NCBI GenBank assembly: GCA_963731585.1
Contig: CAVSWC010000013.1
Location: 786,483 to 850,482, forward strand
From: CANKHA01 sp963731585
GTDB taxonomy: Bacteria > Pseudomonadota > Alphaproteobacteria > Rhizobiales > Xanthobacteraceae
Direction of reading: 5' to 3'
DNA: 64,000 bases
In this document: one piece after another, positions 29,663 to 40,547 of the stretch
Numbering within the stretch: the first letter of the stretch is position 1
How the letters are laid out: each line of letters begins with the position of its first letter
The notes under the pieces: generated by a model
What the model saw: only the letters and a program-made list of their open reading frames with translations
The model's database searches: none
What the model was told of the DNA's origin: nothing
Translations under genes and position numbers: made by a program

Positions 29663-31228
29663 TCAGCGACCGAAGCCGAAGAGTTTTCGCTTGCGCAAGC
29701 CGGTATTTTCCTGCGACTCGGTTGCCGGTTGAGTCGGCGGCGCCTCCGCCACCGGCGCCAGCGCCGAGACCACGCGCTCCGGCGGGAAGGTGACGATCAC
29801 CTCGGTGCCGATGCGAAGCTTCGACTTCAGCTGGAAGCTGCCGCCGTGCATATCGACCAGGCTTTTGGCGATCGGGAGCCCAAGCCCGGCACCCTGTTCG
29901 GCGGATTTGATCGAGTTGGAGCCCTGTCCGAAAGACGCCAGCACGATCGGGATTTCTTCTTCGGGAATGCCCGGGCCGGTGTCTTTCACGCTCATGTATT
30001 GGCCGCCGGAAGCGGTCCAGCCGACTTTGAGCCAAATCTCGCCGCCTTGCGGCGTGAACTTGATGGCGTTGGACAGAAGGTTGAGGCAGATCTGCCGGAT
30101 CGCCCGCTCATCGGCCCAGAGCCGCGGGAGTTCCGGTTCGAACACTTCATGGATGGTGATACCGCGGTTCTTCGCCCGCAGCGTCAGCAGATGATTGCAG
30201 TCTTCCACGACCAGCAGCAGCGACACCGGCTCTTCATTCAGCTCAAGGCGGCCCGCTTCGATGCGCGAGAGATCAAGGATTTCATTGATTAGGTTGAGCA
30301 GATGCACGCCGGAATTATGAATGTCGTTGCAGTATTCTTTATAGGTTGGCACGGCATGCGGACCGAAGATCTCGTTGTTCATCACCTCTGAGAAGCCGAG
30401 GATGGCATTGAGCGGCGTGCGCAGCTCATGGCTCATCTGCGCCAGGAAACGCGATTTCGCAATATTGGCGGCTTCGGCACGGCCGCGGGCCTCATCAGAG
30501 ATGGCTTTGGATTGCTCAAGCTCGCCGATTAGCGCGTCCTTCTCCGCGCGGGCTTCCAGCGTCGCCAGCGTGGTGGTGTAGAGCCGATGGGCAAGCAGGA
30601 AGAAATAGCCCTGGGCGGTCACCGCCATGGCGGCGAGAATCCATTCGTGCACTGTTCCGCCGAGCAGGAAGTTCACCGCGACCGCTGCCGTTACGGGGGT
30701 GGTCGCGGCGAACACCGCAATGGGCAGGCTGGATGCCAGCATGCTCGATACCGCCACCACCAGCAGCATCACGAATAGCATGAAGGTGCGCGAGGATTCG
30801 TCGGTGCCGACATATCTCAGCAGCAGGAACATCCAGGCCAGACCCACAAACAGGTCGAGCGTGATGAAGCGCAGGCGCCAGCGGCGGATGTTGGCTTTGG
30901 CCGGCGCCTCCAGCAGGAACTGACTGCATTTATTGATGAAGACGGCGTGGACGACGAGTATCCCGGCCGTCCAGACGCCGGCCGCGAGCGCGCCGGCCCA
31001 CAGGCTGGAGAGAAACCCAATCGTGCCCACCAGCAGCAGGATCACCAGCGACGCCGAAAGCCGGTTTTGCGCGTATTGCCGCAGCAGCTCGTAATCGAAA
31101 GCCGGCCGGGTTCCGGTGGTCGAGGTCAGACGATCGCGTGCCTCGCGCACCCGCTGGGTGGCCATGCGCCGGCGTTGTTTAATTGATGCGTCCACGGCCG
31201 CGGTCAGGTCGCGCGCTTCGATCGACAT
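29663..31228 (-). CDS. Membrane sensor histidine kinase, PleC/DivJ/PdhS-like
   Basis: An intact 521-residue orphan kinase. Six hydrophobic segments (about residues 58-215) form an integral membrane sensor. A short coiled coil leads to the phosphoacceptor helix FLAQMSHELRTPLNAIL with H267. The HATPase domain shows LNLLSNAIKFTPQGGEI, KDTGPGI and GAGLGLPIAKSL. The C-terminal 45 residues are low-complexity with a basic end (LRKRKLFGFGR). The HisKA region shares the extended EYC.DIH.SG..LL..IN sequence with the kinase at 19.2-21.5 kb. No regulator is adjacent, so DivK-like partners elsewhere are inferred. Confidence 0.85.
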   Translation of the reverse strand: MSIEARDLTAAVDASIKQRRRMATQRVREARDRLTSTTGTRPAFDYELLRQYAQNRLSASLVILLLVGTIGFLSSLWAGALAAGVWTAGILVVHAVFINKCSQFLLEAPAKANIRRWRLRFITLDLFVGLAWMFLLLRYVGTDESSRTFMLFVMLLVVAVSSMLASSLPIAVFAATTPVTAAVAVNFLLGGTVHEWILAAMAVTAQGYFFLLAHRLYTTTLATLEARAEKDALIGELEQSKAISDEARGRAEAANIAKSRFLAQMSHELRTPLNAILGFSEVMNNEIFGPHAVPTYKEYCNDIHNSGVHLLNLINEILDLSRIEAGRLELNEEPVSLLLVVEDCNHLLTLRAKNRGITIHEVFEPELPRLWADERAIRQICLNLLSNAIKFTPQGGEIWLKVGWTASGGQYMSVKDTGPGIPEEEIPIVLASFGQGSNSIKSAEQGAGLGLPIAKSLVDMHGGSFQLKSKLRIGTEVIVTFPPERVVSALAPVAEAPPTQPATESQENTGLRKRKLFGFGR

Positions 31229-31416
31229 GGACTAAACGCTACTGGTGAAGAGGAACGTTCGAATCAGGCCGAAATTGGCCCAAATTCCTTAAGACTGAGC
31301 TTAAACCAGCGCGCAAAACGCAGCGCTGATCTCCCGCGGCAAAGCCCCGAGCATGGTAAATGAAAGGTTAACGAGCCGATTTTGCTAGCCATACTGTCGG
31401 TTCAGACGGAGCAAGC

Positions 31417-32029
31417 ATGAAGCTTTATGACGGCGGCCGCGCGCCCAATCCCAGGCGGGTACGAATTTTTTTGGCGGAAAAAGGCATTTCGCTGCCGCTT
31501 GAGCCGGTCGATCTCGGCAGCCTGCAGCACAAGTCGCCCGGCTATGCCGCGCGTTAATCCGCTGCAGCGGTTGCCCGCGCTTGAGCTCGATGACGGCAGC
31601 GTGCTGACGGAATCCGTGGCCATCTGCCGCTATTTCGAGGAATTGCAGCCGGAGCCTTCGTTGTTCGGGGAGAACGCGCTGGACAAAGCGCGGATCGAGA
31701 TGTGGAACAGGCGGATCGAGCTACACCTTTTCCAGCCGGTGTCGCATGTCTTCCGCCACACCCATCCTGCAATGAAGGAAATGGAGCAGCCGCAGGTCCC
31801 GGCCTGGGCAGAAGCCAATAAGCCGCGCGTCGCCGAATTTCTCGGCTTGCTCGATCGCGAGTTGAAGGAGCGGCGGTTCGTGGCGGGTGACAGCTACAGC
31901 GTGGCCGACATCACCGGGCTGGTGGCGGTGGATTTCATGAAACCGGCGAAGTTGGCGATGCCGGACGGATTGACCAACGTGTTGCGATGGCACGCGGAGA
32001 TTTCCGCGCGGCCGAGTGCGAAGGCGTAG
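31417..32029 (+). CDS. Glutathione S-transferase (frameshifted)
   Basis: A cytosolic GST of about 203 residues. The thioredoxin-like N-terminal domain begins MKLYDGGRAPNPRRVRIFL, followed in a second frame by NPLQRLPALELDDGSVLTES with the cis-Pro and the Glu-Ser glutathione contacts. The helical C-terminal domain ends near GDSYSVADITGLVAVDF, which holds the N-capping box. A slip near 31550 brings in a false stop (TAA). The true start is the ATG at 31417. The gene is divergent from the kinase at 29.7-31.2 kb. Substrate class is unknown. Confidence 0.85.
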
Positions 32030-32127
32030 ATTGCGTATTCTCGTTTCTTCCGTCGCATGATTGAGCGCGACGCCGCTGACTCCTCAGGCGGCCAGAAGGT
32101 GCATTATTTTGTGCAGCGGCCTCGGAC

Positions 32128-33082
32128 TTAGCGGCGTGTCGTCTGCGGCTTATGTAGCAGCTTGGCCGCCTCGCGCGCGTAATCTATGAAATGTTGTACA
32201 GCAGGACTGGGGGTACACTCTTCAATCTAAGGATACCAGTCGGTCTGCTGGATGGTTGGTAGATCGATCGGGAGGGCCTTGAGCGCCGGATTTCGGGTTG
32301 AAGGCTTCAGAGCCGAACTCGGGAGGATGCTAAGTAAGCTCCCGGTGGCAGCAAGAGCGGCGCGCGCAGGCATGGTCTGTGTGCTGACCGCCACGCGCGG
32401 ATAGTTGAGTTCGTGTGCCAGAAACGCCCCGATGAAGATTGCGCCTAGGGCGCTGTCCGCCGGTGGCAGCGCCCAAGGCTCGTTCACCAACTCAGCGAGC
32501 TCAATCTTACGACGGCGAGCCCAAGCAGTTTGCGAGCCAGCCACCACCACATAAGCATCCTCATAGAGGACTTCCAAGTGCATATGCTGCTGTGAGATCG
32601 GCGTGTGCATGTGCAGAATTGCCAAATCAACGCGGCGCTCTTCCAGAGCGCGGTAACTCGTGGAGGGCTCGCCAGCCAACAGATCGACGGAGATGCGTGG
32701 AAATCGGCGGATAAGACGGGCAATGACGGTTGGAATGAAGCCGGATGCAATGGCAATTGAGCTTCCAACCTTCACTTGGCCGGCGCCCGGATCCGAGAGG
32801 GACTTCAATGCTCTGCACGGCGTGGCGTAGCTCACCGAAAGCCGCGAGGCCGCCATCAACAAGAGCACGTCCATGGACCGTTGGATGAATACCCTGCGCA
32901 TCGCGATCGAGCAGACGCACACCCAGCGTGTGTTCCAAACTGGCGATGGCTTTGGATATGACGGGATTGGAAACGGATAGCTGCTTCGCGGCTCTCGCCA
33001 TGCTCCCGCATTCCACGACCGCAAACAAGATATGCAGATCACGCAGCTTAAGCCGGCGACCAATGCGCTGCCCCCAATCCAT
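32128..33082 (-). CDS. LysR-family transcriptional regulator (frameshifted)
   Basis: N-terminal winged helix (KLRDLHILFAVVECGSMARA, then VSNPVISKAIASLEHTLGVR) and a C-terminal effector-binding domain (GSSIAIASGFIPTVIARLIR). The first two segments join near 32800. The frame then meets a TAG at 32227, but the same frame resumes as SPAVQHFIDYAREAAKLL up to a TAA at 32128. With the intermediate frame GILRLKS between them, this indicates two compensating slips and a full-length protein of about 317 residues. It is divergently transcribed from a ModA-like gene, the usual LysR target arrangement. Composition here looks less GC-rich than the neighbours. Confidence 0.8.
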
Positions 33083-33090
33083 AGCCAGCC

Positions 33091-33106
33091 TTAGCTAAAC
33101 GGTTAA
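33091..33106. promoter_or_regulatory. Possible LysR operator (TTA-N10-TAA)
   Basis: TTAGCTAAACGGTTAA lies nine bases before the LysR start codon in the divergent spacer. It has dyad ends of the type bound by LysR regulators. This is position and pattern only. Confidence 0.3.
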
Positions 33107-33124
33107 TAGGATGAACGATAATAG

Positions 33125-33136
33125 AACTGTTCAGTT
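33125..33136. promoter_or_regulatory. Short dyad in the LysR/ModA-like spacer
   Basis: AACTG-TT-CAGTT is a perfect five-base inverted repeat about 60 bases before the ModA-like start. It could be a second regulator half-site or chance. Confidence 0.25.
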
Positions 33137-33194
33137 ACATGAATCCGGAGCAGGATTCAAATGCTCTTGCCCCACAGAGCAAGGAGGCAAGGCC

Positions 33195-33953
33195 ATGAAC
33201 CGTTCCTTCAAGTCGGCAGCCCTCATATCGACCGCTCTCATGCTCTTGTTACAGGCGCGGACGGCTGATGCCGCCGACATCAAGGTGCTGAGTGCGCTCG
33301 GGATTAAGGCGGTTATGGATGACCTCGTGCCGAAATTCGAGCGTGCGTCCGGGCACCGGCTGATAGTTACGTTCGCCCCTCTCGGAGCGGCCATGAAGCT
33401 TATGCAAGGCGGCGAAACGGCTGATGTCATCATTCTTCCGCAGCAGGGAATGGATGACTTAGCAAGAAGCCGGACAGTGAACGCCGACGGGGTGCGTTCG
33501 TTGGCTCGCTCCGGAATGGCTGTCGCCGTTCGAAAAGGCACACCCAAGCCCGACATCTCAACACCCGAGGCCTTTAGGCGGGCGCTGCTTGCTGCCAAGT
33601 CGATTACTTATGGCAGAGGTGCGGGTAGTGAGCACATCGGCAAGGTGCTCGAACGCCTTGGCATCGCTAGTGAAGTGGAGGCAAAGACGGTCCGCGGCAC
33701 CGCCGGCGACAGCGGTGTCCGAGTTGCAAACGGCGAGGCTGAGATCGGCATGAGTTTGTTGCAGGTCCTGATGCCGGTCGCAGGCATTGACATCGTGGGT
33801 CCGCTGCCTGGTGATCTCCAGGAGACTCTTGTGTTTGCGGTGGCGATCATGCCGGCTACCAAAGACGCCTTGTCATCCAAAGCGCTGGTGGATTTCCTCC
33901 TTACAACCGAGGCCGGGGAGGTATTTAGGGAAAAGGGCCTGGAGCCGGGCTGA
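33195..33953 (+). CDS. ModA-like periplasmic substrate-binding protein
   Basis: A 252-residue exported binding protein with signal peptide ending near TADA and a mature start ADIKVLSALGIKAVMDDLVP. The segments TADVIILPQQGMDDLA and KSITYGRGAGSEHIGKVLERLG match the ModA/extracellular solute-binding type. The ATG at 33195 is set by AAGGAGG. There are no ABC permease or ATPase genes next to it, so it is an orphan binding protein. The divergent LysR gene probably controls it. The ligand is not known, and molybdate is not implied. Confidence 0.78.
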   Translation: MNRSFKSAALISTALMLLLQARTADAADIKVLSALGIKAVMDDLVPKFERASGHRLIVTFAPLGAAMKLMQGGETADVIILPQQGMDDLARSRTVNADGVRSLARSGMAVAVRKGTPKPDISTPEAFRRALLAAKSITYGRGAGSEHIGKVLERLGIASEVEAKTVRGTAGDSGVRVANGEAEIGMSLLQVLMPVAGIDIVGPLPGDLQETLVFAVAIMPATKDALSSKALVDFLLTTEAGEVFREKGLEPG

Positions 33954-34008
33954 GAGCCCCCAAAGCAGTTCGCTTCATCCTGATCGGGATAACGGCGAGA
34001 GCAGAGCG

Positions 34009-34878
34009 TCACCGTTCCAGCCGCGCAAGCAGGCTCGAGGTGTCCCAGCGCTTGCCGCCCATCTTCTGTAGTTCCGAGTAGAACTGGTCGACCAGCGCCG
34101 TGACCGGCAGATGCGCGCCGTTGCGCCTGGCTTCCGCGAGGCAGATGCCGAGATCCTTGCGCATCCAGTCCACCGCGAAACCGAAATCGAATTTTCCCTC
34201 GGTCATGGTCTTGTAGCGGTTCTCCATCTGCCAGCTTTGGGCGGCACCCTTGGAGATGGTGGCGATCAGCTTTTCGATGTCGAGCCCGGCGCGCTTGGCG
34301 AAATGCAATCCTTCCGCGAGGCCTTCCACCAGCCCGGCGATGCAGATCTGGTTCACCATCTTGGCGAGCTGGCCGGAGCCGACGGGGCCGAGCAGGTTGC
34401 AGGCCTTGGCATAGGCCGCGATCACCGTCTCCGCCCGCTTGAAGGCGGCATCCTCGCCGCCGCACATCACGGTGAGCGCGCCGTTTTCCGCGCCGGCTTG
34501 TCCGCCCGACACCGGTGCATCGACGAACTCAAAGCCGCGGGTCTTGGCTTCGGCGAAAAGTTCGCGCGCGATTTCCGCCGACGCAGTGGTGTGGTCGACG
34601 AAGACCGCGCCTTTTTTCATTGCCGAGAAAGCGCCATCCTGGCCTAAGGCAACTTCCCTCAGATCTGCATCATTTCCGACGCAGACCATGACGAAGTCCT
34701 GGCCCTCGGCTGCCTCGCGCGGCGTCGCCGCCCGCTTGCCGCCATGCTGTGCCACCCATTTGTCGGCCTTGGCCGTGGTGCGGTTATAGACGGTCACCTC
34801 ATGCCCGCCTTTGTTCTTGAGATGGCCGGCCATCGGATAGCCCATGACCCCCAGGCCAAGAAAAGCAACCTTCGCCAT
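34009..34878 (-). CDS. NAD(P)-dependent 3-hydroxyisobutyrate dehydrogenase-family oxidoreductase
   Basis: A 289-residue beta-hydroxyacid dehydrogenase. The Rossmann start is VAFLGLGVMGYPMAGHLKN, the substrate loop FVDAPVSGGQAGAENG, and the catalytic Lys lies in GQLAKMVNQICIAGLVEGL. The start at 34878 is preferred over 34902 because GGGAGG lies five bases upstream. Family members oxidise 3-hydroxyisobutyrate, tartronate semialdehyde or succinic semialdehyde analogues, and the substrate cannot be fixed from sequence alone. It is divergent from mrp. Confidence 0.88.
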   Translation of the reverse strand: MAKVAFLGLGVMGYPMAGHLKNKGGHEVTVYNRTTAKADKWVAQHGGKRAATPREAAEGQDFVMVCVGNDADLREVALGQDGAFSAMKKGAVFVDHTTASAEIARELFAEAKTRGFEFVDAPVSGGQAGAENGALTVMCGGEDAAFKRAETVIAAYAKACNLLGPVGSGQLAKMVNQICIAGLVEGLAEGLHFAKRAGLDIEKLIATISKGAAQSWQMENRYKTMTEGKFDFGFAVDWMRKDLGICLAEARRNGAHLPVTALVDQFYSELQKMGGKRWDTSSLLARLER

Positions 34879-35009
34879 CATTTCCTCCCGCAGCTGTGCC
34901 ATTGCTGATTCATTGCGACGGGAGCGCGGATGGCGTCAACCCATCCGTTTGGACGCAATGACAGGCACCCGCGCGCGTCGTATGGTGCGCAACCTATCTG
35001 CAAGGATGC

Positions 35010-36134
<1,125 letters not shown>

Positions 36135-36220
36135 AACTTCGTGCCGGCATCCCTTGCCTTGCGGCGCGCCGGGGCCGGATTTAGCTTGGCCGTGGATTGG
36201 GATTTAAGGGAGGGCGGTAG

Positions 36221-37311
36221 ATGAAGCGTCGCCAGTTTCTGCAAGCGGCCGGCGTGGGCGCTCGCCGCGGCAGCCATCGCCAAACCGGCGATCGCGCAGT
36301 CGGCGCCCACCGATCAAGTGGCGTCTGACGTCGAGCTTTCCGAAATCGCTTGAGACGCTCTACGGAGCCGCGGAAACCTTGTCGAAATACGTCGCCGAGG
36401 CGAGCGACAACAAATTCCAGATTTAGATTTTCGCCGCCGGCGAGATCGTGCCCGCCTTGCAGGCGGTGGATGCGGTGCAGAGCGGCACGGTCGAGATGTG
36501 CCACACCGCCGGATATTATTTCGTCGGCAAGGATCCGACCTTCTGCCTCTATACCGCTGTGCCATTCGGCCTGAATGCGCGCCAGCAGAATGCCTGGTTC
36601 TATGACGGCGACGGCATGAAGCTGCTCAACGAGTTCGGGCAGAAATTCAATCTCTATGGCCTCGTGGGCGGCAATACCGGCACGCAGATGGGCGGCTGGT
36701 TCCGCAAGGAGATCCGGGAGCCCTCGGATTTCCAAGGCCTGAAATTCCGCATCGGCGGCTGGGCGGGCAAGATCATCGAAAAACTGGGCGGCGTGCCGCA
36801 GCAGCTCGCCGGCGGCGAAATCTATCAGGCGCTGGAGAAAGGCACGATCGACGCCGCCGAATGGGTTGGCCCGCACGACGACGAAAAGCTCGGTCTCAAC
36901 CGTGTGGCAAAATATTATTATTACCCGGGCTGGTGGGAAGGCGCCGCGGCGCTGCATTTCTTCATCAACACGGCGAAATGGAGTGCGTTGCCGAAGAGCT
37001 ACCAGGCGATGCTGACGGCGGCAGCCGGCCTCGCCAATGTGGAGATGACGGCGAGATACGATGCCCGCAATCCGGTGGCCTTGCGCAAGCTGCTCAACAG
37101 CGGCGTCGAGCTGCGCCCCTTCACCGAAGCGACCATGGACGCCTGCCTGAAGGCTTCCAACGAAGTGAACGCGGAAGCCGCGGCGGCCAATGCGGACTTC
37201 AAGAATATCTATGAGTCGATGGTCAACTTCCGCAATGCGGAATACATCTGGTGGCAGGTGGGCGAATTCAGCTACGACAACTTCATGATCCGTTCGCGCC
37301 GCCGCGGCTGA
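36221..37311 (+). pseudogene. TRAP transporter substrate-binding protein, first copy (frameshifts and an amber codon)
   Basis: A DctP-family periplasmic receptor with twin-arginine signal MKRRQFLQAAG, set by AAGGGAGGG upstream. The body from about 36430 is intact and closely similar to the next gene (EIVPALQAVDAVQSGTVEMC; GTQMGGWFRKEIREPSDF; AAEWVGPHDDEKLGL). Two slips lie in the signal and early mature region (near 36262 and 36312). A TAG at 36424-36426 stands where the paralogue has CAG (FQI-Q-VFA). The slips could be sequencing errors, but the TAG is a single substitution. The gene is either a pseudogene or carries three local errors. The receptor type resembles FcbT1 of the mannitol/chloroaromatic-compound TRAP group. 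Confidence 0.75.
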
Positions 37312-37341
37312 CGCGACGCGGAAGATTTTCGGAGCGCGCGC

Positions 37342-38440
37342 ATGAAACGGCGGCAATTTCTCACCGCAGCCGGCGCCGGCCTTGCTGCAACGGCGCTCGC
37401 CAAGCCGGCGATCGCCCAGTCCTCGCCCGCGCTCAAATGGCGGCTGACCTCGAGCTATCCGAAATCGCTCGATACGCTTTACGGCGGTGCGGAGGTTTTC
37501 GCCAAGGCGGTGGCGGAAGCCACCGACAACAAATTCCAGATCCAGGTTTTTGCCAGCGGCGAGATCGTGCCGGGATTGCAGGCGCTCGACGCCGTGCAGA
37601 GCGGCAATGTCGAAATGTGCCACACCGCTTCCTATTACTACGTCGGCAAGGATCCGACCTTTGCCTTCGGCACCGCGGTGCCCTTCGGGCTGAATGCCCG
37701 CATGCAGAACGCCTGGATGTTCTTCGGCGGCGGCATGGACCTGATGAATGAGCTTCTACAAGAAGTACAATGTCTACGGCATTGCCGTGCGGCAATACCG
37801 GCTGCCAGATGGGCGGCTGGTTCCGCAAGGAGATCAAGGAGCCGGCCGACCTCAACGGCCTGAAGATGCGGATCGGCGGCTATGCCGGTCTGGTGATGGC
37901 GAAGCTCGGCGTGGTGCCGCAGCAGGTCGCCGGCGGCGATCTCTATGCGGCGCTGGAGAAGGGCACCATCGACGCCGCGGAATGGGCCGGACCCTATGAC
38001 GACGAACGGCTCGGGCTTGAGCAAGGTCGCGCCTTACTATTACTTTCCCGGCTGGTGGGAAGGCGGCGCCATGCTGCACAACTTCATCAATCTGAAGAGC
38101 TGGGAACAGCTGACGCCCGACGCTACAAATCGATCGCTGCGCACGGCATCGGAAATGACCAATGCCTGGATGCTGGCGAAATACGACGCCTCCAATCCGC
38201 CGGCGCTAAAGCGCCTGCTCGCCCAGGGCACGCAGATGCGGCCTTTCCCTACGGCGGTGATGGACGCCTCGCTGAAAGCGGCGACTGGAAATGTATGACG
38301 AGGTGTCGAAGACCAATCGCCGCGTTCAAGAGCGGCATGGGAGTCGCATGCTGGCCTTCCGCAATGATCAGTATCTGTGGTGGCAGGTCGCGGAATATTC
38401 CTACGACAACTACCTGATCCGCACGCGCCCGCGCGGCTGA
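37342..38440 (+). CDS. TRAP transporter substrate-binding protein, second copy (frameshifted)
   Basis: Tandem paralogue of the preceding gene. The Tat signal MKRRQFLTAAGAGLAATALA ends at AIAQ. The first 130 residues are intact (GKDPTFAFGTAVPFGLNARM). Later parts are spread over other frames (GCQMGGWFRKEIKEPADLN; VAPYYYFPGWWEGGAMLHNF; NDQYLWWQVAEYSYDNYLIR), with slips near 37755, 37795, 38020, 38125, 38290 and 38330. The product would bind an organic anion and deliver it to the DctQ/DctM permease encoded convergently. Confidence 0.82.
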
Positions 38441-38457
38441 TGCGCGCTGTTTTCGAT

Positions 38458-38492
38458 GTGATTTTTTCGAAAACCGGTTCCCACTTTCGACG
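38458..38492. repeat. Interspersed repeat, copy 1 (AACCGGTT core)
   Basis: Between the TRAP receptor and dctM there is a short element with core CGAAAACCGGTTCCCACTTT. Its reverse complement resembles the element at 46976-47015. Such palindromic-core elements are widespread between genes in Bradyrhizobium-like genomes. Confidence 0.6.
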
Positions 38493-38501
38493 ATGTATGC
38501 G

Positions 38502-39914
38502 CTACTCCCCGAAATTGAGCGGCGGCGGCAGGTCCGAGCTGCTGCAATTCGAATACCTTGTCCGGATCGAGCGTCGCCGGCTTGCTGATCCAGTAGCGTG
38601 ACCGATTCCGGCCAGAAGATCAGGATCAGCACCAGGATCAGCTGCAGGCAGACCCACGGCACCGCGCCCCAATAGATGTCCGAGGTTTTGATCTCGGGCG
38701 GCGCGATCCCGCGCAGATAGAACAGCGCATAGCCGAAGGGCGGATGCATGAAGCTGGTCTGCATGTTGGCGCAGATCAGCACGCCGAACCAGACCAGATC
38801 GATCCCGAGCTTGGCTGCGACCGGCGCCAGCAGCGGAATGATGATGAAGGCGATCTCGAAGAAGTCGAGGAAGAAGGCGATGACGAAGATGAAGAGATTG
38901 ACGAAGATCAGGAAGCCGATCTGTCCGCCCGGCAGCGCGGTCAGCCAGTTCTCGATCCATTCCTTGCCGCCGACGCCCTGAAACACCAGGCTGAACACGC
39001 GTGCGCCGATCAGGATGAAAACGACCATGGCGGTGATGCGCATGGTGGTCGCCATCGCCTGATAGAGCAGCGCATAGCTGAAGGTGCGGTTGAACAGGGC
39101 AAGCGCGATGGCGCCGACCGCGCCCATGGCGCCGGCTTCGGTCGGCGTCGCGAGGCCGAGGAAGATGGTGCCGAGCACGAGGAAGATCAGGCCGAGCGAC
39201 GGCACGATGCCGCGCAGGCATTTCACCGCCAAGCGCCCAGCCGTGCAGGGTGCGCGCGTCCGCGCGGCAAGGCCGGGCACCGTGTTCGGACGAAAAATGC
39301 TGAGGATGAAGACGAAGGCACAGAACAGCGCGATCTGGATCAGGCTTGGGCCGATCGCGCCGGCATACATGTCGCCGACCGAGCGGCCGAGCTGGTCGGC
39401 CAGGACGATCAGCACGAGCGACGGCGGAATGAGCTGGGTGATGGTGCCGGAGGCGGCGATCACGCCCATGGTATGGCGCACGGAATAGCCGTGCTTGAGC
39501 ATCGGCTGCATCGCGATCACGCCCATCGCGATCACCGAGGCGGCCACGGTGCCGGTGATCGGCGCCAAGAATCGCGCCGACGATGATCACCGCATAGGAC
39601 AGTCCGCCGCGCACCCGGCCGAACAGCTGGCCGATGGAGTCCAGCAGGTCCTCCGCCAGGCCGCTGCGTTCGAGGATCGCGCCCATGAAGGTGAAGAACG
39701 GGATCGCCAGCAGCAAATCGTTCGAGAGCACGCCGAACAATTGATAGGTGAGGTTGCCGAGGAAGTCGGGACGGATGAGCCCGAGCTCGATGCCGATGAA
39801 ACCGAAGAACAAGCCGGTAGCGGCGAGCGAGAAAGCCGCCGGATAGCCGATCAACATGAACAGCACCATTCCCCCAAACATCAGGGGCGCCATGTTGTCG
39901 CGAATGAAGCTCAT
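38502..39914 (-). CDS. dctM: TRAP transporter large permease DctM (frameshifted)
   Basis: The 12-helix permease subunit of a TRAP transporter. The N-terminus MSFIRDNMAPLMFGGMVLFM and the segment LLAIPFFTFMGAILERSGLA are in one frame. From about 39570 the second frame carries the scoop core (GVIAASGTITQLIPPSLVLI; LGLATPTEAGAMGAVGAIAL; QTSFMHPPFGYALFYLRGI). Near 38590 a further slip is needed to reach the natural stop around 38502. The start overlaps the dctQ stop as ATGA. The long open frame beyond 38502 to 38249 is an artefact of the slip. Confidence 0.88.
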   Translation of the reverse strand: MSFIRDNMAPLMFGGMVLFMLIGYPAAFSLAATGLFFGFIGIELGLIRPDFLGNLTYQLFGVLSNDLLLAIPFFTFMGAILERSGLAEDLLDSIGQLFGRVRGGLSYAVIIVGAILGADHRHRGRLGDRDGRDRDAADAQARLFRAPYHGRDRRLRHHHPAHSAVARADRPGRPARPLGRRHVCRRDRPKPDPDRAVLCLRLHPQHFSSEHGARPCRADARTLHGWALGGEMPARHRAVARPDLPRARHHLPRPRDADRSRRHGRGRRHRACPVQPHLQLCAALSGDGDHHAHHRHGRFHPDRRTRVQPGVSGRRRQGMDRELADRAAGRTDRLPDLRQSLHLRHRLLPRLLRDRLHHHSAAGAGRSQARDRSGLVRRADLRQHADQLHASALRLCAVLSARDRAARDQNLGHLLGRGAVGLPAADPGADPDLLAGIGHATGSASRRRSIRTRYSNCSSSDLPPPLNFGE

Positions 39915-40455
39915 TGCAGCGGCTTCTCGTACGCGAAATCGTCTTCGATCACATGCAGCAGCGCGGCGACGCGTTTGATGATTTCGGAGATGCCTTGCAG
40001 GATCATCAGGCCGAAGCCGACCGGAAGCAGCAACTTCACCGGCCAGCGCACGAGGCCGCCGGCGTTGGGCGAGACCTCTTGGATCTTCCAGGATTGAACG
40101 AACCACGGCCAGGTGAAATAGATCAGGATCGCGCAGATCGGGATCAGGAAGAGCAGCCCGCCGATGATGTCGATCCAGATGCGCGTGCGTTCGCTGGCGG
40201 AGCCGTAGATCAGGTCGACGCGCACATGCTCGTTCATGCGCAAGGTATAGGGCGCGCCGAGCAGCACGATGGCGGCGAACATGTACCACTGCGCTTCCAG
40301 CCAGCCGTTCGAGCTTTCGCTGAAGAGATAGCGGCTGGCGGCATTGCCCGCGCTGACCAGGCAGGCGATCAGCACCAGCCAGGTGGCGATCGATGCCGAA
40401 CTGGGCGTTTATCCAGTCGATGCCGCGGCTGAGTTTGAGAAGCCCCCCAATCCAT
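39911..40455 (-). CDS. dctQ: TRAP transporter small permease DctQ (frameshifted 5' end)
   Basis: Four-helix small permease subunit of about 180 residues. The intact part begins MLIACLVSAGNAASRYLF and contains WYMFAAIVLLGAPYTLRMNE and RVDLIYGSASERTRIWIDII. The upstream segment LLKLSRGIDWINAQFG lies in other frames, with slips near 40390 and in the six-G run at 40443-40448. The likely start is the ATG at 40455. It is followed directly by dctM (ATGA overlap). Confidence 0.85.
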
Positions 40456-40547
40456 CCCCCAGATGGTCGGCGCGTACAGGCGCGCGTTCTTCGGCGACCT
40501 TATCGGAGTCCAGCCGTGCGGGCAAGGTGCGCACGACAGGACGGAAA

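Noticed and set aside
36181..37623. 480-residue ORF on the minus strand
   Set aside because: Antisense to both TRAP receptor genes, whose protein motifs are clear.
38249..38501. C-terminal extension of DctM
   Set aside because: The extension appears only after a frame slip near 38590. It is antisense to the receptor gene and has no membrane character.
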